This document shows, one piece after another, positions 38,501 through 51,600 of a DNA stretch of 64,000 nt. Made by a program: the position numbers and the translations under genes. The stretch spans positions 20,346,214 to 20,410,213 of the forward strand of contig CM061138.1 in assembly GCA_030789695.1 (NCBI GenBank), written 5' to 3'. Position 1 is the first letter of the stretch, and each line of letters opens with the position of its first letter. Below the pieces are notes generated by a model. That model did not search any database. It saw only the letters and a program-made list of their open reading frames with translations, and had not been told where the DNA came from. The stretch is from Scilla litardierei (lineage: Eukaryota > Streptophyta > Magnoliopsida > Asparagales > Asparagaceae).

Positions 38501-41500
38501 CCTGCATTTACAAGACAAGGTAAGTCCCAGTTAAGCATTTCTTTTACGATGCACTTTACTCTTCCTAGACTGTTCACGATGTTTGTTGCAAGGACCTACA
38601 TTACCACTAAGAAAACATGTCATGCCCCCACAACCCGGGACACGGATGTTTTTCACAAGAAGTGACAAGTCCTGCAGCTAACCAGTGAAAACAATTGAGG
38701 CCACGTGCAGAGATGCATTAAAATGCTTAAGGAAATTTTCATTGATACTTGCGAATTTACAAAGTCGTTTACATCATACTATCAACATACTATCAAAATA
38801 CATACAAAAAGTATGACAAGAAAATACTCATCACCTCACAATCAGAAATCAGCGGTTTCCACAGCGAAGTCTGAGTCGTCATACACTGGGGCATCCGCTG
38901 TCTCTGTCTCAACACCTGACAATGCAACAAAAACGAAGAGCCGCCAGCGGTCAGTGGTAAAGCACGGTAATTCTAGAATTTTGGAATGTAAGCATTGATG
39001 CAAGCATAATGAAAACTAACTAGCAATATGGAAACATGTAAGCAAAACAGGCTTTGTAATTCTAATATAAATAATCTCTTATACAATTGACTTTACATCA
39101 ACTCTATAGACTCTGACTCTTCAGCCATTATAACCAACGGCCACCCCTTTTTAAACATCGGTTCTCAACAAAATGCCCAACAAGTTTAACTTAAGACTTC
39201 AAACACCCTAGATCAAAACTCATCACTTGAGGAGACCAAACAACCTAATCCAAAGTACCATAACAACCATTCCGAATATAACAAACTCTTGCGCCCCGCC
39301 TTTTTTACAACATTCTATTACAATTTTGAAAACAGATCTGATCTGATCTGATCCAGATTTGATTGGGAGAGGAGTGAGAAGTTCAGAGAGGGATGAGAAC
39401 ATGCTATGCTATTGACTCGCTGCGACTGGTGCTGTCGAGCTGTTGTTGTTGTTGTTGCCGTTGCTTTTCTATGAAGGAGGATGAAAAAGGCGGGGGTGCA
39501 TCATCGAGTCAGTGGCATGGTTGAGTGATGGCATTAAGTGTGTCAGTGCCAGAGTCGAGATGAAGACAAGGCGGTTGGTGGTTGCGATGAGATTGAAAGA
39601 CTGTATCAGAGGCAGTGTGGTCGGTGACGAGAAGATCTGTAGTGGTAGTGTGGTTGGGTGGCTGGGTGGATGATGTTGAAGACTTGATGAGAGAGAGAGT
39701 GTGTGTAATGCCCCGCCGGAAGGCGGGTGTCACTACAATTGAAACGCGAGTGTTCAGGTCCCGCAGGTGCCAGTGAAATCAATGTGGAGCAGTGCAGAAA
39801 GTAAGAAGACACTCTAGATCTGACAAGCTAACAGTTCTAAATAAGGAAAAGACAGTAACAAGTAAAGGTAGTAAAACTACACTACTGCTGCAAGTAAATG
39901 GAACATGTACATCTGCTATATCAAGGCTCAAACTGTTCTGCTCTGGAAGTTCTGACTCCTCTCAAGTCTTGTACTGAAGCTCCAACTCCTCGTGCTCAGA
40001 CGCATCTGAATGATCATGTGCTTCGTACCTGATGGGCAACAAAGGGCACACCGCGCTCAAAAGAGTAGACAATATCTAAACAAGAGACAAGGAAGGCAAG
40101 AGTGCACGAAAGGAAGCAAGACGGCCACAGATATGATAGCACTAACCAGAGAAGTAACCTGACCTGTTAATCCACAAACCCACGCCACTGAAGAGTAAGA
40201 AGGCACAAAAGACGAGGTGACGGCAACAGAAAGGGTACACAAAAGAGAGATGTCCTGACGGTTAAAATGAGTACAACTACTGTAAAGAGGGTACTAACTA
40301 AATTGAACCAATCCTAGGCCGTGACTTATGAGGGAGAGTACAATAAGCATCTGGAAGCTATCTTGACCGCGAGGGTGCGACCCCGGGCAGAGTCCAAAAG
40401 TGTAAAGTATTGTACTGTAAGCTGCAAAATCTGTAAAAACTGTGGCGTTGTGGCCTGTGGTGGGGCTCCAGGACCCATTAAGATGGCCGTCCATGTCTGC
40501 CCCCAGGACTCAGGACCCATCAGCATGATGGAATCCCCCCTAACTCGGAGAAAATAACAACCAAAACAATTGGTTGCTAAAGATCAGGTCCCAGTCGTCC
40601 ACGTACTCCCCAATCATAAGTTTTCCCAAACCGGTGAGTCAAGCAGAAAGTAATCATTTTATTAGTTATTAGTGTCGTGAGGTTCAATATTGATTAAACT
40701 ACGTAGCCAAGGAGAATCTATTACCGTACCAGTAATAGTAACCTGTCAAGTCAAGAGTCAACCTCAGGATAGTTCGCTAGTCATCTAGTATCAACATAGT
40801 AACGTGCCATCATAAGAACATCTCAAGGCTACGCAATTTAATAATATTAAACTAGCAATGTACTAATAAGCTTATGAAACAATAAGAGCAAGAAACTAGC
40901 AAGTGACAGGTAGCATAGATGTTTATCATGGCAAGATATTCCAAACTGAACTGAAAAACAACAACACCAACCTAAGAACAATAAGGAAACCCAAGGCAGC
41001 AATCAAAGGAAGCTATCAAACCCAACAAGCAAAAGGAGCCACCCAACTCAATCACCAACAAGAGAAACTCAACCCACGAGCAAGGGAAACCCACCAAACC
41101 TCAAACAGTAAGGAAGCTCCAAACTCCATCATCCAGCGAGGAAACCCAAAACAGCAAGGAACCCCAACACAAGCAAAAGAATCTAAATTGGAGTATACAG
41201 GGATAAAGTCTACCTGAAACCAAAGCTGAAGAACCAAGATAATTAAGAACCGAAGCCCAGCATTTACAGAAAGCCTACGCCGCAACCATCAGCAACAAGA
41301 AGTCCAAAACCTGCAAGCAATAGAGAAAGAACAAAAGAAACCTGCAAGCAAGTAAGAAAGAACGGGCTGGTATATAAAAGAAACAATACTACTGAATCTT
41401 GTAACAAACCAAGAAATAAGAAAACATAACAATCGCTTTAATAAAGAAAGACCAAAAAGTCAACTCAAGATGGCGCTAGAGAGTCTAGGCCAGAGGGATC

Positions 41501-42618
41501 AGATTGGAGATCTTCTCATCACACAGTGGGGGGTACCCGTACCTACGACAAAGTCCACGGGGTTCTTAGTAAGGAACTAGTGGCTAACAACCAAAACCGT
41601 TGGGGAACGGGGCTCACAACCCAAGTAATACCACATCGAAACTCAAAACAGCGAGCAAGTGACCCAACTGAACCAAACCAGCATGTAGAAGGAACCAGCC
41701 GAGCACAACAGCAGCCCACGAAGCCAAGTCAGCAAGCAAGAACCAGGCCGCAAGCAAGGGAAAGCCTAAACAGCAAGTAAAGGAGCCCCGACCAGCAAGC
41801 AAAGCCCTAATGGAACCAAAACAACGAGGGAGGAGCCACCGAATCCTCTAAACAACCCCAACGACAACCCCGGGACCCCACGCAAGTAGGCGAGGGCGTT
41901 CGACCCCACGAAATAACAATAGGGACAATAAAACCCTAATCCTATCCCAATTCATCCTCTCCCAGAAAGAATTGAAATCAACGAGATATGGTCTACCTGA
42001 ATCGAAGCCGAGAATCAGAAAGTTAAGGATCCAAAACCAACACCGAGAAACCAAAGAATCAGCTGAAATCCTCTTCGAGAATTACGGAGAGATACTCACA
42101 GTGCATCCAGCAAGGAGGAAGAGAGGGGGTTAAATAGAGAGCCCAAACCGCCTCAGTCGAGCTCAGGGCAAGGTGACAGTGGCGACGAGACTTGACGAGG
42201 GTCCCACATGGCGTGCGAGGAAGCCAGGAAGGACGGAGGGGACATGGTGAAGCGACGATGGCGGTGAGAGCCCATCGTGGCCCCACGGTGACGTGCGGGT
42301 GAGCGAGAAAGGGCGAGAGAGAAGAGAGGGAAGGGGGGCCTTGATCGAAGCCCTCGAGGGCTCGTGGCGTTCGCTGCACGCGTGCGAAGGGGGGACATTC
42401 GAAGGCCATTGAGGCTTCTGTGAGCCGCGTCGAAAGCCCTCGGGCTTGGGGGCTGTCGAAAGAGGAGAGAGTGGAGAGTGGAGGGGTGAAAGAAAAAGCC
42501 CTCGTGGGCTTTCGTCGAGAGAGACAGCGAACCACGCAAAAAAACGAAAGAGAGAAAACGAGAATGAGAAGAAAGAAAAGGGGGAGGGTTCATTAAGGCC
42601 CAATGGGCCGGGCCTTTA

Positions 42619-42667
<49 letters not shown>

Positions 42668-45600
42668 GCGGTGTGGTGGTGGTGTGTAGATGGAAGGGAA
42701 GGCGGTGGCTGAGTTGGGCCCGGATAGGATAAGAGCATGGTTAGGATTTGGGTTAACGTCAGAATAAGGGGCTCCGATAACATAATAGAGTTTTAGCAAA
42801 AAGGATTTGAGTGTTGTGAGTCGAGGGAGGCCTTTGGCCTCTCTCCCCTCATCATCTCACCATTTACTCCCCACTAACTTAGTGGGGAGTCCCTTGGACT
42901 CCTAAAGTAAATAAATATATAGAGAGCCATGGCTTATGTCATGGCTACTCCTAATTTTGAGTTGATTTTTGCTCTTCTTCCAACAAATCCTTCAACACGT
43001 TATCAGCTCGTTTGCTCTAAATTATTTGAGCTTTCATCCCGTCTCCCCTCTAAAATTAAACCCCTACGCGCGAAGGAATCTATTGTTGCGGCGATCCGTT
43101 GCGGCGATCCTTTATGGCGTATTAGGAGCGTGGATTTTTCTTTCTACGGATCTTCTCTTTTTACAAGCGTCCCTAGATTTTTGATCTTGAGGTAAACTCT
43201 TTTGAACCCGTAGAAAATTACAATATATTGATAGCTATAATTTTACATAGCTTTTCTTGAGGATTGTATAATTTTTCAACCTCTTGATGAACATCATTGC
43301 TAAACGGAACCTTAATTAATTTGAATAGTATATATACATACTTGCACATGTTTGCGGACTATCATTGGCCGTAGAAATTTTGTTGCACAAGCATGAATAA
43401 TTAGTGTGAAGACATGTTAGCCTAACATGCATAATAAAACCTTGAGTCTAAAGCAGATGCCTTTAGATGAAGAGAAAAGTCTTCTCCATTAATGAATGTA
43501 ATTATGATTAAGGTGAAGATAAGACAAGTTAGAGGTTGATATCTTGGCTTTACGACATGGTTATCTTATTATTGGTTGGAATTGCTGCTGAACTGCGTGA
43601 ATTATAATAGAGTGAAATTCCTCCTACACGATTGGAAAAAGGAATCAAATGTGTGCATGAAAGATGAATCACACCAAACAATGAATGTGGTTTAGTTTCA
43701 TGTAGCAAATGATACATACAAAAATTCATGCATGATACATTTGTAACGTTTTCATTTCTGCAAACCAAACAATTAACTCTTTAAGTTTCGAGGTCATCAT
43801 AATTAGTTAATGAATTGTGAAACAAGACAGAGTAGTTTACAATCATATTCTCATGAATATCGAGGATATCTTCATTAAGATATAATCATATTCTCATGAA
43901 TTAGTCTAACATGAACATGGAATGTTTTCCAAAGCACTTCATGGAGAAATTTAGACTATCTGATTGCCACAGAAAATCTTCACTAACAAAATATATATAT
44001 TCATGAGAACAAGATTACAGTTACAAGCTAGTTAAAACTGTACCCTATGAATCATAACTAGTTAAAACTGTGCCCGACGGCGGGGAGGCCCTTGCTGTGC
44101 AGCCTACAAGGGGGCTCTGTTTGGATTTTGGATTTTGGGACTGTTCATATTCCATTACAATTAACTTTAAAATTTGTTTAAGGGCTTATGTCCAATTATA
44201 TTTAATAAATTAGATGGCTGATTATTAGGCCTGAAGCCTACTACATAAAATTAACTCATTTTGTCTGGTTATTTGGACCGGAAGCCCAGATAATTTAAAT
44301 TTCTTATTAAAATGTTTTTCATTTTGCTTATGGGCCTACATCCCATATTAGAATAATAATTAATTTTGTGTTCTAATTTGGGCCTGAAGCCCAGTTTATA
44401 ACAATGAATATAAGTTTTATGGGCCAGCAGCCCCATTAAGATTATTAATTAATTTTGACTTCTAAGTTGGGCCAGCAGCCCAGTTAATCCAATTGCAAAA
44501 TGAATATGTTAATTAAAATTTTTGCAAATGGGCCTGCAGCCCAAATATTAAATTAATTATTAAAATGATTATTATTTTACTTATGGGCCTGCAGCCCCAA
44601 TGATAATAATAATTCATTTTAAATTCTTGTTTGGGCCTGTAGCCCAGTTAGTCAATTTTCTAGTATTATGTTGAATATCACTCTTGCATTATTAATTTAT
44701 GGAATATTAGGATTTTTTTCAAAATATAATTATCTTAAGGATCATGCGACCGCTCTGCCGTTAGTCAACTAACCTAACGGTGTATGACGTCTCCCCGTGG
44801 TCCGAGAGATTATTATATTTTATAGTCTCTTTTTCCATATTATATATGCCTGTATTATATAAACTGCGTGGTTGTTTCTTTTGTGCCTGTAGCATATTAT
44901 AAACTGCGTGGTTGTTAATATAAGCTAAAATGTGATTTTTGGGATTGGCCAGTTTGATACCGTTTAAATTCCTTGCAATTTTATTTTCTTTTTGAGAGAA
45001 TTTGTAAGTGAGGATTAAATGTATTAATGCCAAAGACCGGTGTACCGACATATGAAGACGGAGGAGAAATTTTGAGATTATAGGGACCCATTCTGGGTTT
45101 CCAAATTGTATTTTTCTTTACTTTATGGACTGTATATTCGGACTTTGGACTTTGAATTTCTTTGGGTATCTGACCGATCCCCACATTTTACTTATTTTAT
45201 TTTTAATGCGTGAATTTCAATTTTAATTAATTCATGCTTATTTTAAATTACGTAGATAAATGGCAAAATTGGCATTGGTCGATTTCGAAGCACTCGATTC
45301 TGCAGGAAAAAATTACCTGAGTTGGCGAGTGGACCTGAAGTTCCACTTGCGTTCGATGGCCCTCCTTGGCTTTATTTTGAATCCTTCATCGGCCCCAGCA
45401 GCGGCCGATGCTTCTGCTACATCTAGCAGCAGCACTCCTACCACTGTATCCGATGTAGATAAGGCGAAAGCCATAATCTACATTAGGAAAAATATAGATC
45501 GGACCTTAAAGGCCGAATACTTAACGGTAGAGGACCCAAAGGAACTGTGGACAGCGCTGGAGGCACGGTATAAATATCAAATTGATGTTATATTACCGCG

Positions 45601-48600
45601 TGCCAGTTATGAGTGGGAAAACCTCAGACTTTAGGACTATAAGTCCGTCTCTGAGTATAATTCTGCACTTCATAATATCACCTCACTTCTGAAGTTGTGC
45701 GGTGAAGAAGTGACAGAACAACGCATGTTGGAAAAGACATTTACCTCGTTTCACGAGAAAGATGCAATCCTCATGCAGCAGTATCGTGAACGCAACTTCA
45801 CTAAATTCTCTGATTTGATCTCTTGCCTCCTTAGGGCAGAGCAGAATAGAGATTTACTGCTTGCTACTCATAATTTACGTCCAGCTGGTACTGCACCTAT
45901 CCCTAAAGCCCACCACGTTTCTCCCCAGAAGTGGAAAAACAATAAGAAGGCGAGAAAGAACAAAGGGAAGGCTGTAATGCAGCCAGCACGAGGAGAAGCA
46001 ACCCAGACCAACAACAACAGAGAAATGAGAAACCTCACATGGAATCGTAAGAACACTGACCAAGTGTCAATTCCTAATAAGAACTGGGAGGATAAATGCC
46101 ATAGATGTGGCACGACTGGACATTGGTCCAGAAACTGCCGCACTCCTTGCCATCTCCAGGAACTGTATCAGGCAAGCCAGAAGTCTCTTCCTGAAACAAA
46201 CTTGGCAGCTGTTCAGCCGCCAACGAATTTCACTGCAAACGACTTCGGGAATGAAGACCTGCTCGATTGAGCCCTATCTATATGTCTATGCATTTAAAAT
46301 TACAAATAGCTTCATCTTGAGTTTGCTTTTGTACGAAGTTTTATTTGAATGTCATTTTACATTTACTTAAATAAAATTTCGTTTTGCTTATAGTTGAAGT
46401 ATGTAATATTGTGGACAGTGCCTCGTTGCACTGGTGTAGCATTAATATTGCTCTCACATACAACGAGACTATAAGATGCAAAATTCTCCTCTTAAACATA
46501 TAGGAACTTTTCACGTTTCAAGGATATTTCGTCTAAACGAACATAACTTGAAAACTGTGGATAATAAATATTGAATATCAATATATAACTCGTCAAGATC
46601 ATGGCCAGAAGACCATCTACTTACGATTTCTTTGGACACCCTTTGGGCCCCTATAATTACAGATATTCATCCTATAGAAAGCCAACTTGACTGAGCACCA
46701 GAAGTGCCTTTCATTGCCATAGTTTTTAACTCTGGCATAATGGACTTGGTCATCCTGGATCAGCGATGATGGACGCATCATCAAACGAATCCATTGGAGA
46801 ACCTGAAGATTCTTCAAAATATTGAGTTTCCTCCCCCTTTGTCGTAAGGGAAAACTTATAGTGAGACCTTCCCTCCTGAAAGTGGGATTAGAGTCTCATG
46901 GCTTCATTGAGAGAATACATGGTGACCTTTGCGGGCCTATTCACCCCGCAAGTGGCCCATTTTCGGTACTTCATTATACTGATAAATGCATCTACTATAT
47001 GGTCTTATGTGTGCCTTTATATTCACTCGCAACTTAGCTTTCTCAAAAGCTTATTATATGGATGAATTCACTACACATATCTTTGAAGACTTGGCATTGA
47101 AATTGAATATCCTGTAGCATGTTCATACTCATAATGGGTTATTAGAGGCTCTGGTAAAGAGACTCCAATGGATTTCACGTCCATTGTTAAATCCCAGTTG
47201 CCTGTTGATGTTTAGGGACCAACACACTGCATTCCGCATCGCTTATCACGATACGGCCCTCTTGTGGCCATATCTTATTACTGATGTCGCTTGCTTATTG
47301 TTTACCACTAAGTCTTGATAACTGTGTATTTGATGAGCAAAATCTCATTGAAATAGGCACGCGGTCTCAAGAAGCCTGAAGCTTCTGAGACCATATCATG
47401 GAACACAAAAGTCCTACTCTCGTTATGATCCGCATACTTTTTCTGAGTGAAGATGAGATCCAGAAGATCCTTCACATTCAGACTAAAGTACATCAATTGC
47501 CGGATAAATTTACGAACAACCAGAAGATTGTTCGTTCACACGTCCCTGCTGCCAACACGCCAGCTAGGATTGACATTCCCAAAGATGGATGCAATCCACC
47601 GGTAGCAGAATTGGCTGTACCTCAATAGAAAAGAGGACGCCCGCCAGGTTAAAAATATAAAACTTTCCTCGAAAGAGGAAGATTCCTGAATATATTAAAA
47701 TGATCCAACCACAGGATGCTGAGCTCAGACCAGCAACCTCTCCCCTCCTAATTTTCCCCTGCAGAGGAAACAACAGGAGAAAAATCATTATATTACATAC
47801 GTACTGGAGAGGTACTGGACAGATACAGCACAGTCGTCGACGACGGATTTGCTTTCGCTATTGCCGTTCACGTCGCTGAATACGACGCTGACATCAACCC
47901 ACTTTTCTATAGCATGAACGCATAGATTGGCCAAAGTGGGGCAAGGCAATAAGAGTAGAGCTGGACTCACTCTTGAAAAGCAAAGCCTTTGGACCAGTAG
48001 TCCATACACCTGAATGTGTAAAACCTATGGAATATAAGTTGGATTTCATAAGAAATTGAAATGAAGGAAATGTGATCATTTTCCTACTAAAGCCTAAAGT
48101 TCTCTGAAAAAGCCAATAAATGCAGCTCATGGACGTTGTGACTGCATACATATACGGCAATATAGATATAGTGATCTATATAAAATTTTCCATAAGGGTA
48201 TACTCTACCCCAGAGATGAAAGAGAGACGTAGAAACGTCTTCTCCATAAAGGCTACAAAGATCATTAGTTGAGCTTAAGCAATATTCTGCCCGTGTATCT
48301 TTTTCGAAAGATCATTGACAGGATTTGTGATATTAGCTGTACATGTGGTCGACTTAAAGCAAATAGGATCTCCTGCAGAGACCATTGAGATATCAGATAG
48401 TTTTAAGCATACCTTGGAAATGAAAAACCTAGGTATAATAAGGTATTGTATCGGCTTACATATCTAACACCTTCGTGGTGGAACCCGTTAATATCCTTCA
48501 TACACCTGGAGTTTATGAAGAATGATGTCCATTTGCAACCTATTAAAAATAGATGCTAATTTATGACACCTTCCAGTCGCTGGAAGAGTGGGAGGACATC

Positions 48601-51600
48601 CTAGGTCCCGAAGAGCCTATCTTTAGTGTACTTGTTGCACTTCTTTATCTGGCCAACTGCACGTGTCTTTGATAGAACGTCTGTAGTAAAGTTGTTAACC
48701 AGATACAGTGTTGCCCTGGAGAGCACCACTAGACCAAGGATAAGCTGCTTCTACACAACTTCCAAGGGTCAAGGAATATATATCGCATATGCAGGTTTAA
48801 AGATCATCGCGATGACTAAAACACAAAAGGCCGTCCACCTCCTAAATATCTACACGTCATCCTCCAATGTCTACATCTTCTGAGAAGCTCATCATCCAAG
48901 AAGCAAGTATTGAAACGCTCAGCCAGGTCCAGCAGTACCTTGCAGACACACTGAAGACTGATTCAAAGACTACTTTAGTGGAGTCATCTACCAACTTCGA
49001 AGAGCATTCCACTCCAGAGCGACACTGCTTTCCAATGGCCGCTAGATGAGTGAAACTTGTATAGATGAGTGATGATTGTATTTTCTTTCAGAACATGATG
49101 GATGTATAGACGAATAGGAGATGATTGTATAGATACATAGGAGATCTGCAAGCCTGAAGCTTGTACAGATCAGGGGGAGTCCCTCGATAGTCATACTCTT
49201 TTCCCTTGAGCTGATGTTTTTTCCCACTGGGTTTTCCACAGCTAAGATTTTAACGAGGCAACCACAGTGGCTCTGGATCCAGAAGTATCCACCACATTAG
49301 CACATTGAATCCTGAAGTATTCATATGCTTAAACCAAGTTAATGGAGAGATGAGGGGGAGTGTTGTGAGTCGAGGGAGGCCTTTGGCCTCCCTCCCCTCA
49401 TCATCTCACCATTTACTCCCCACTAACTTAGTGGGGAGTCCCTTGGACTCCTAAAGTAAATGAATATATAGAGCCATGGCTTATGCCATGGCTACTCCTA
49501 ATTTTGAGTTGATTTTTGCTCTTCTTCCAACAAATCCTTCAATATTCTCTCCACTGAATTGTTATTTATAACCATAGACTTGAACCCTTTTACATGTAAC
49601 ACCCCTAATATTACCATATTACATTATATCGATTTTATTTTATTTCTACCAGCAGGATTTTGTTGGTTTGGAATGCAATGTTCCCAGAGTACAACATCCG
49701 TGATTGGAACTTTGATGCCTACAAGTTTGAGTTGATAATACTTTTATCTTTGGGTATGGACTTTCCCTATTTGGTAACCTTGAAGGTTGGAAATGATAAC
49801 ATATCAGCAGCACACTTCCCTCTATTCTCAATAAGCGTGTTCCATTTTGTTAGTTTCTATGTCTCACTAGCAAGAATCATATTTACATAAATCTTGCATT
49901 GTATATATCCATGATTGCCATCATCAAGTGTGTTTTATGTGATGGATGTATCCAAAAGTTTAGTTGGAGGGTGAAATATCATATTTTGTAAATCATTTTA
50001 AAAGAAAATCATATTTATTTCTTTTTTCCATGAAGTTTGGCGCTTTCAATACCCGATTGGGTTTCTTTTACCGAGCTCTTTTAATATATGATAACTGTTA
50101 CCTAAGGTAATACCTAGTCTTTTCTTTATTCTATTTTTGATTTACCAATAACCTAAGCGGAAAGCAGAAACAACAGTCCAATTCTAAATCACTGTTGTTT
50201 ATAAACAGATACCGGCTCTGCAACATGTAAACCTATTGGTTCATCCAAATGAAATCGTTGCTATTGTAAGTGATACATACTAACTATTGTGCTATTTCCT
50301 ATCATTTAACAGTTAGTGGTATATAAATTTGCTTTGTTGCTCTTTTGTTTGCGGGTATAGGTTGGTCTTAGCGGAAGCGGGAAAAGCACTCTGGTCAGTC
50401 TTCTTCTTCGTTTGTATGAACCAACTGATGGTCAGGTGAGCTTTACTTTTTCAGATGAGTCTTTCCAGTCTTTTGTATCTGACCTATAGGTTATTCATAC
50501 AAGGGTACTGGAACAAAGTATTTATATTATCTCATTGCAATGATTCATGTAAATATTATCCAATTGTTTATAGCATAAAATATATTGACAGAGGTTTTTG
50601 TGGGACGTGCCACTCCAACATATTTGAATGTGCCACCCCAACATATTTGAATATTGGTCCTTCATCTTGCTCAAATACCTTCAGTCGAGAAAAGAAAAGG
50701 TAAAAGAAAACAACCAACAACAATACGTGTGCGCGCTCGCATGGGCGCTCGCACACACACAGAAACAAGAATAAAACACAATCCCTTCCCTTCTCCCTCC
50801 ACCCGTTGCTGAGTGAACAGAAATCAATCAAACAAAAAATATCTTGTAAATAGTTCGAATATCAAATTCAACAGCCCTTGAGTAGTGGATGACTCCAGGT
50901 TGAGGTCAGGAGGTACACTGAAATTTTCATAATGGTCCTGATAAGTAGAAATATATGGCTTACAAATATTATCTGCAAAGACTCGTTTTCTGGTACCTAG
51001 ATTGTGATTCAAGTTTAGCAAAGAAGTAATGCCAATGCAACCGGTTCATTGTCATCAATTTGAGGAAAGAGAATCTTATCTATAATCATGATCCGTGAAT
51101 CAATTGGACAGGAGAAACATGAGAGATCATTCCAATCTTTTCAACATGAATACTACACGTAAGGAAATTTATAGGGTTTGAGAGTGGAAATCTCCCTTTT
51201 TTTTCTTTTTTGGTTTTATTGATTTTAGATGATTACATTGACTGGAATAGTCATTCATCTTCTTACTCTCTCGCTCTCATTCCTCTAGAAAGTACAAGAA
51301 TAACTCTAGATTTTATTATATTTTAGGTTTTTTTCCCTAGAATTGGAAGTTTTCCCTCCTCTAGGGTTTTAGGGGTTTTCTTGAGGGACATATTAGTTAT
51401 CGATCCTCTGTGTTGCTTAACATTGAAGATTTTCCCCCAGTTTATGAAGAAGAAAGAATTATTTTCTTCCCTCTCGTAGGCTAGGACTCCTAAATGTAGT
51501 AACATTACATTAAAATATCTTCCAAAGTCATATTAAGTCCTCAAAATACTGACCGGAAGATCTATACTCAGATCTGAATTGGACAGACCGATACTTCTGA

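Larger units (their letters stand above)
42812..49544 (+). mobile_element. Short-LTR Ty1/copia element with hairpin-array leader
   Basis: LTRs at 42812-42997 and 49361-49544 differ by four substitutions and one 2-base indel by eye. After the left LTR comes CGTTATCAGCTCG, a copia-type PBS. A long leader follows (43010-45259) with about ten GGGCC-loop-GCCC hairpins, then gag (45260-46270) and shattered pol (46380-49050). A purine tract GAGATGAGGGGGAG precedes the right LTR. Protease and most of integrase and RT are deleted or shifted. No clear target duplication was seen. It lies within the 28-kb intron in the same direction as the ABC transporter gene. Confidence 0.85.
22213..50208 (+). other. 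ABCB26: 28.0-kb transposon-filled intron of the ABC transporter gene
   Basis: Donor ACG|GTATGT at 22212/22213 and acceptor AAACAG|ATA at 50208/50209 keep codon phase 0. They join PSRMT to IPALQHVN, as expected for the strand before the Walker A exon. It is by far the largest intron in view. Its bulk is Ty3/gypsy and copia LTR sequence plus hAT-like and foldback elements, described separately. Confidence 0.9.

Noticed and set aside
42059..42635. Three overlapping minus-strand open frames of 146-160 codons
   Set aside because: Low-complexity Pro/Ser/Arg sequence in GC- and purine-rich LTR-like DNA, open in all three frames at once, which indicates composition rather than a gene.
44182..44646. 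Hairpin array considered as a tRNA or small RNA gene cluster
   Set aside because: Units are only about 13 bases, lack cloverleaf or promoter boxes, and lie within the copia leader.
45260..46270. Possibility that the two long open frames are a host gene
   Set aside because: They carry the copia Gag N-terminus and CCHC knuckle and lie between a PBS and pol remnants of a flanked LTR element.
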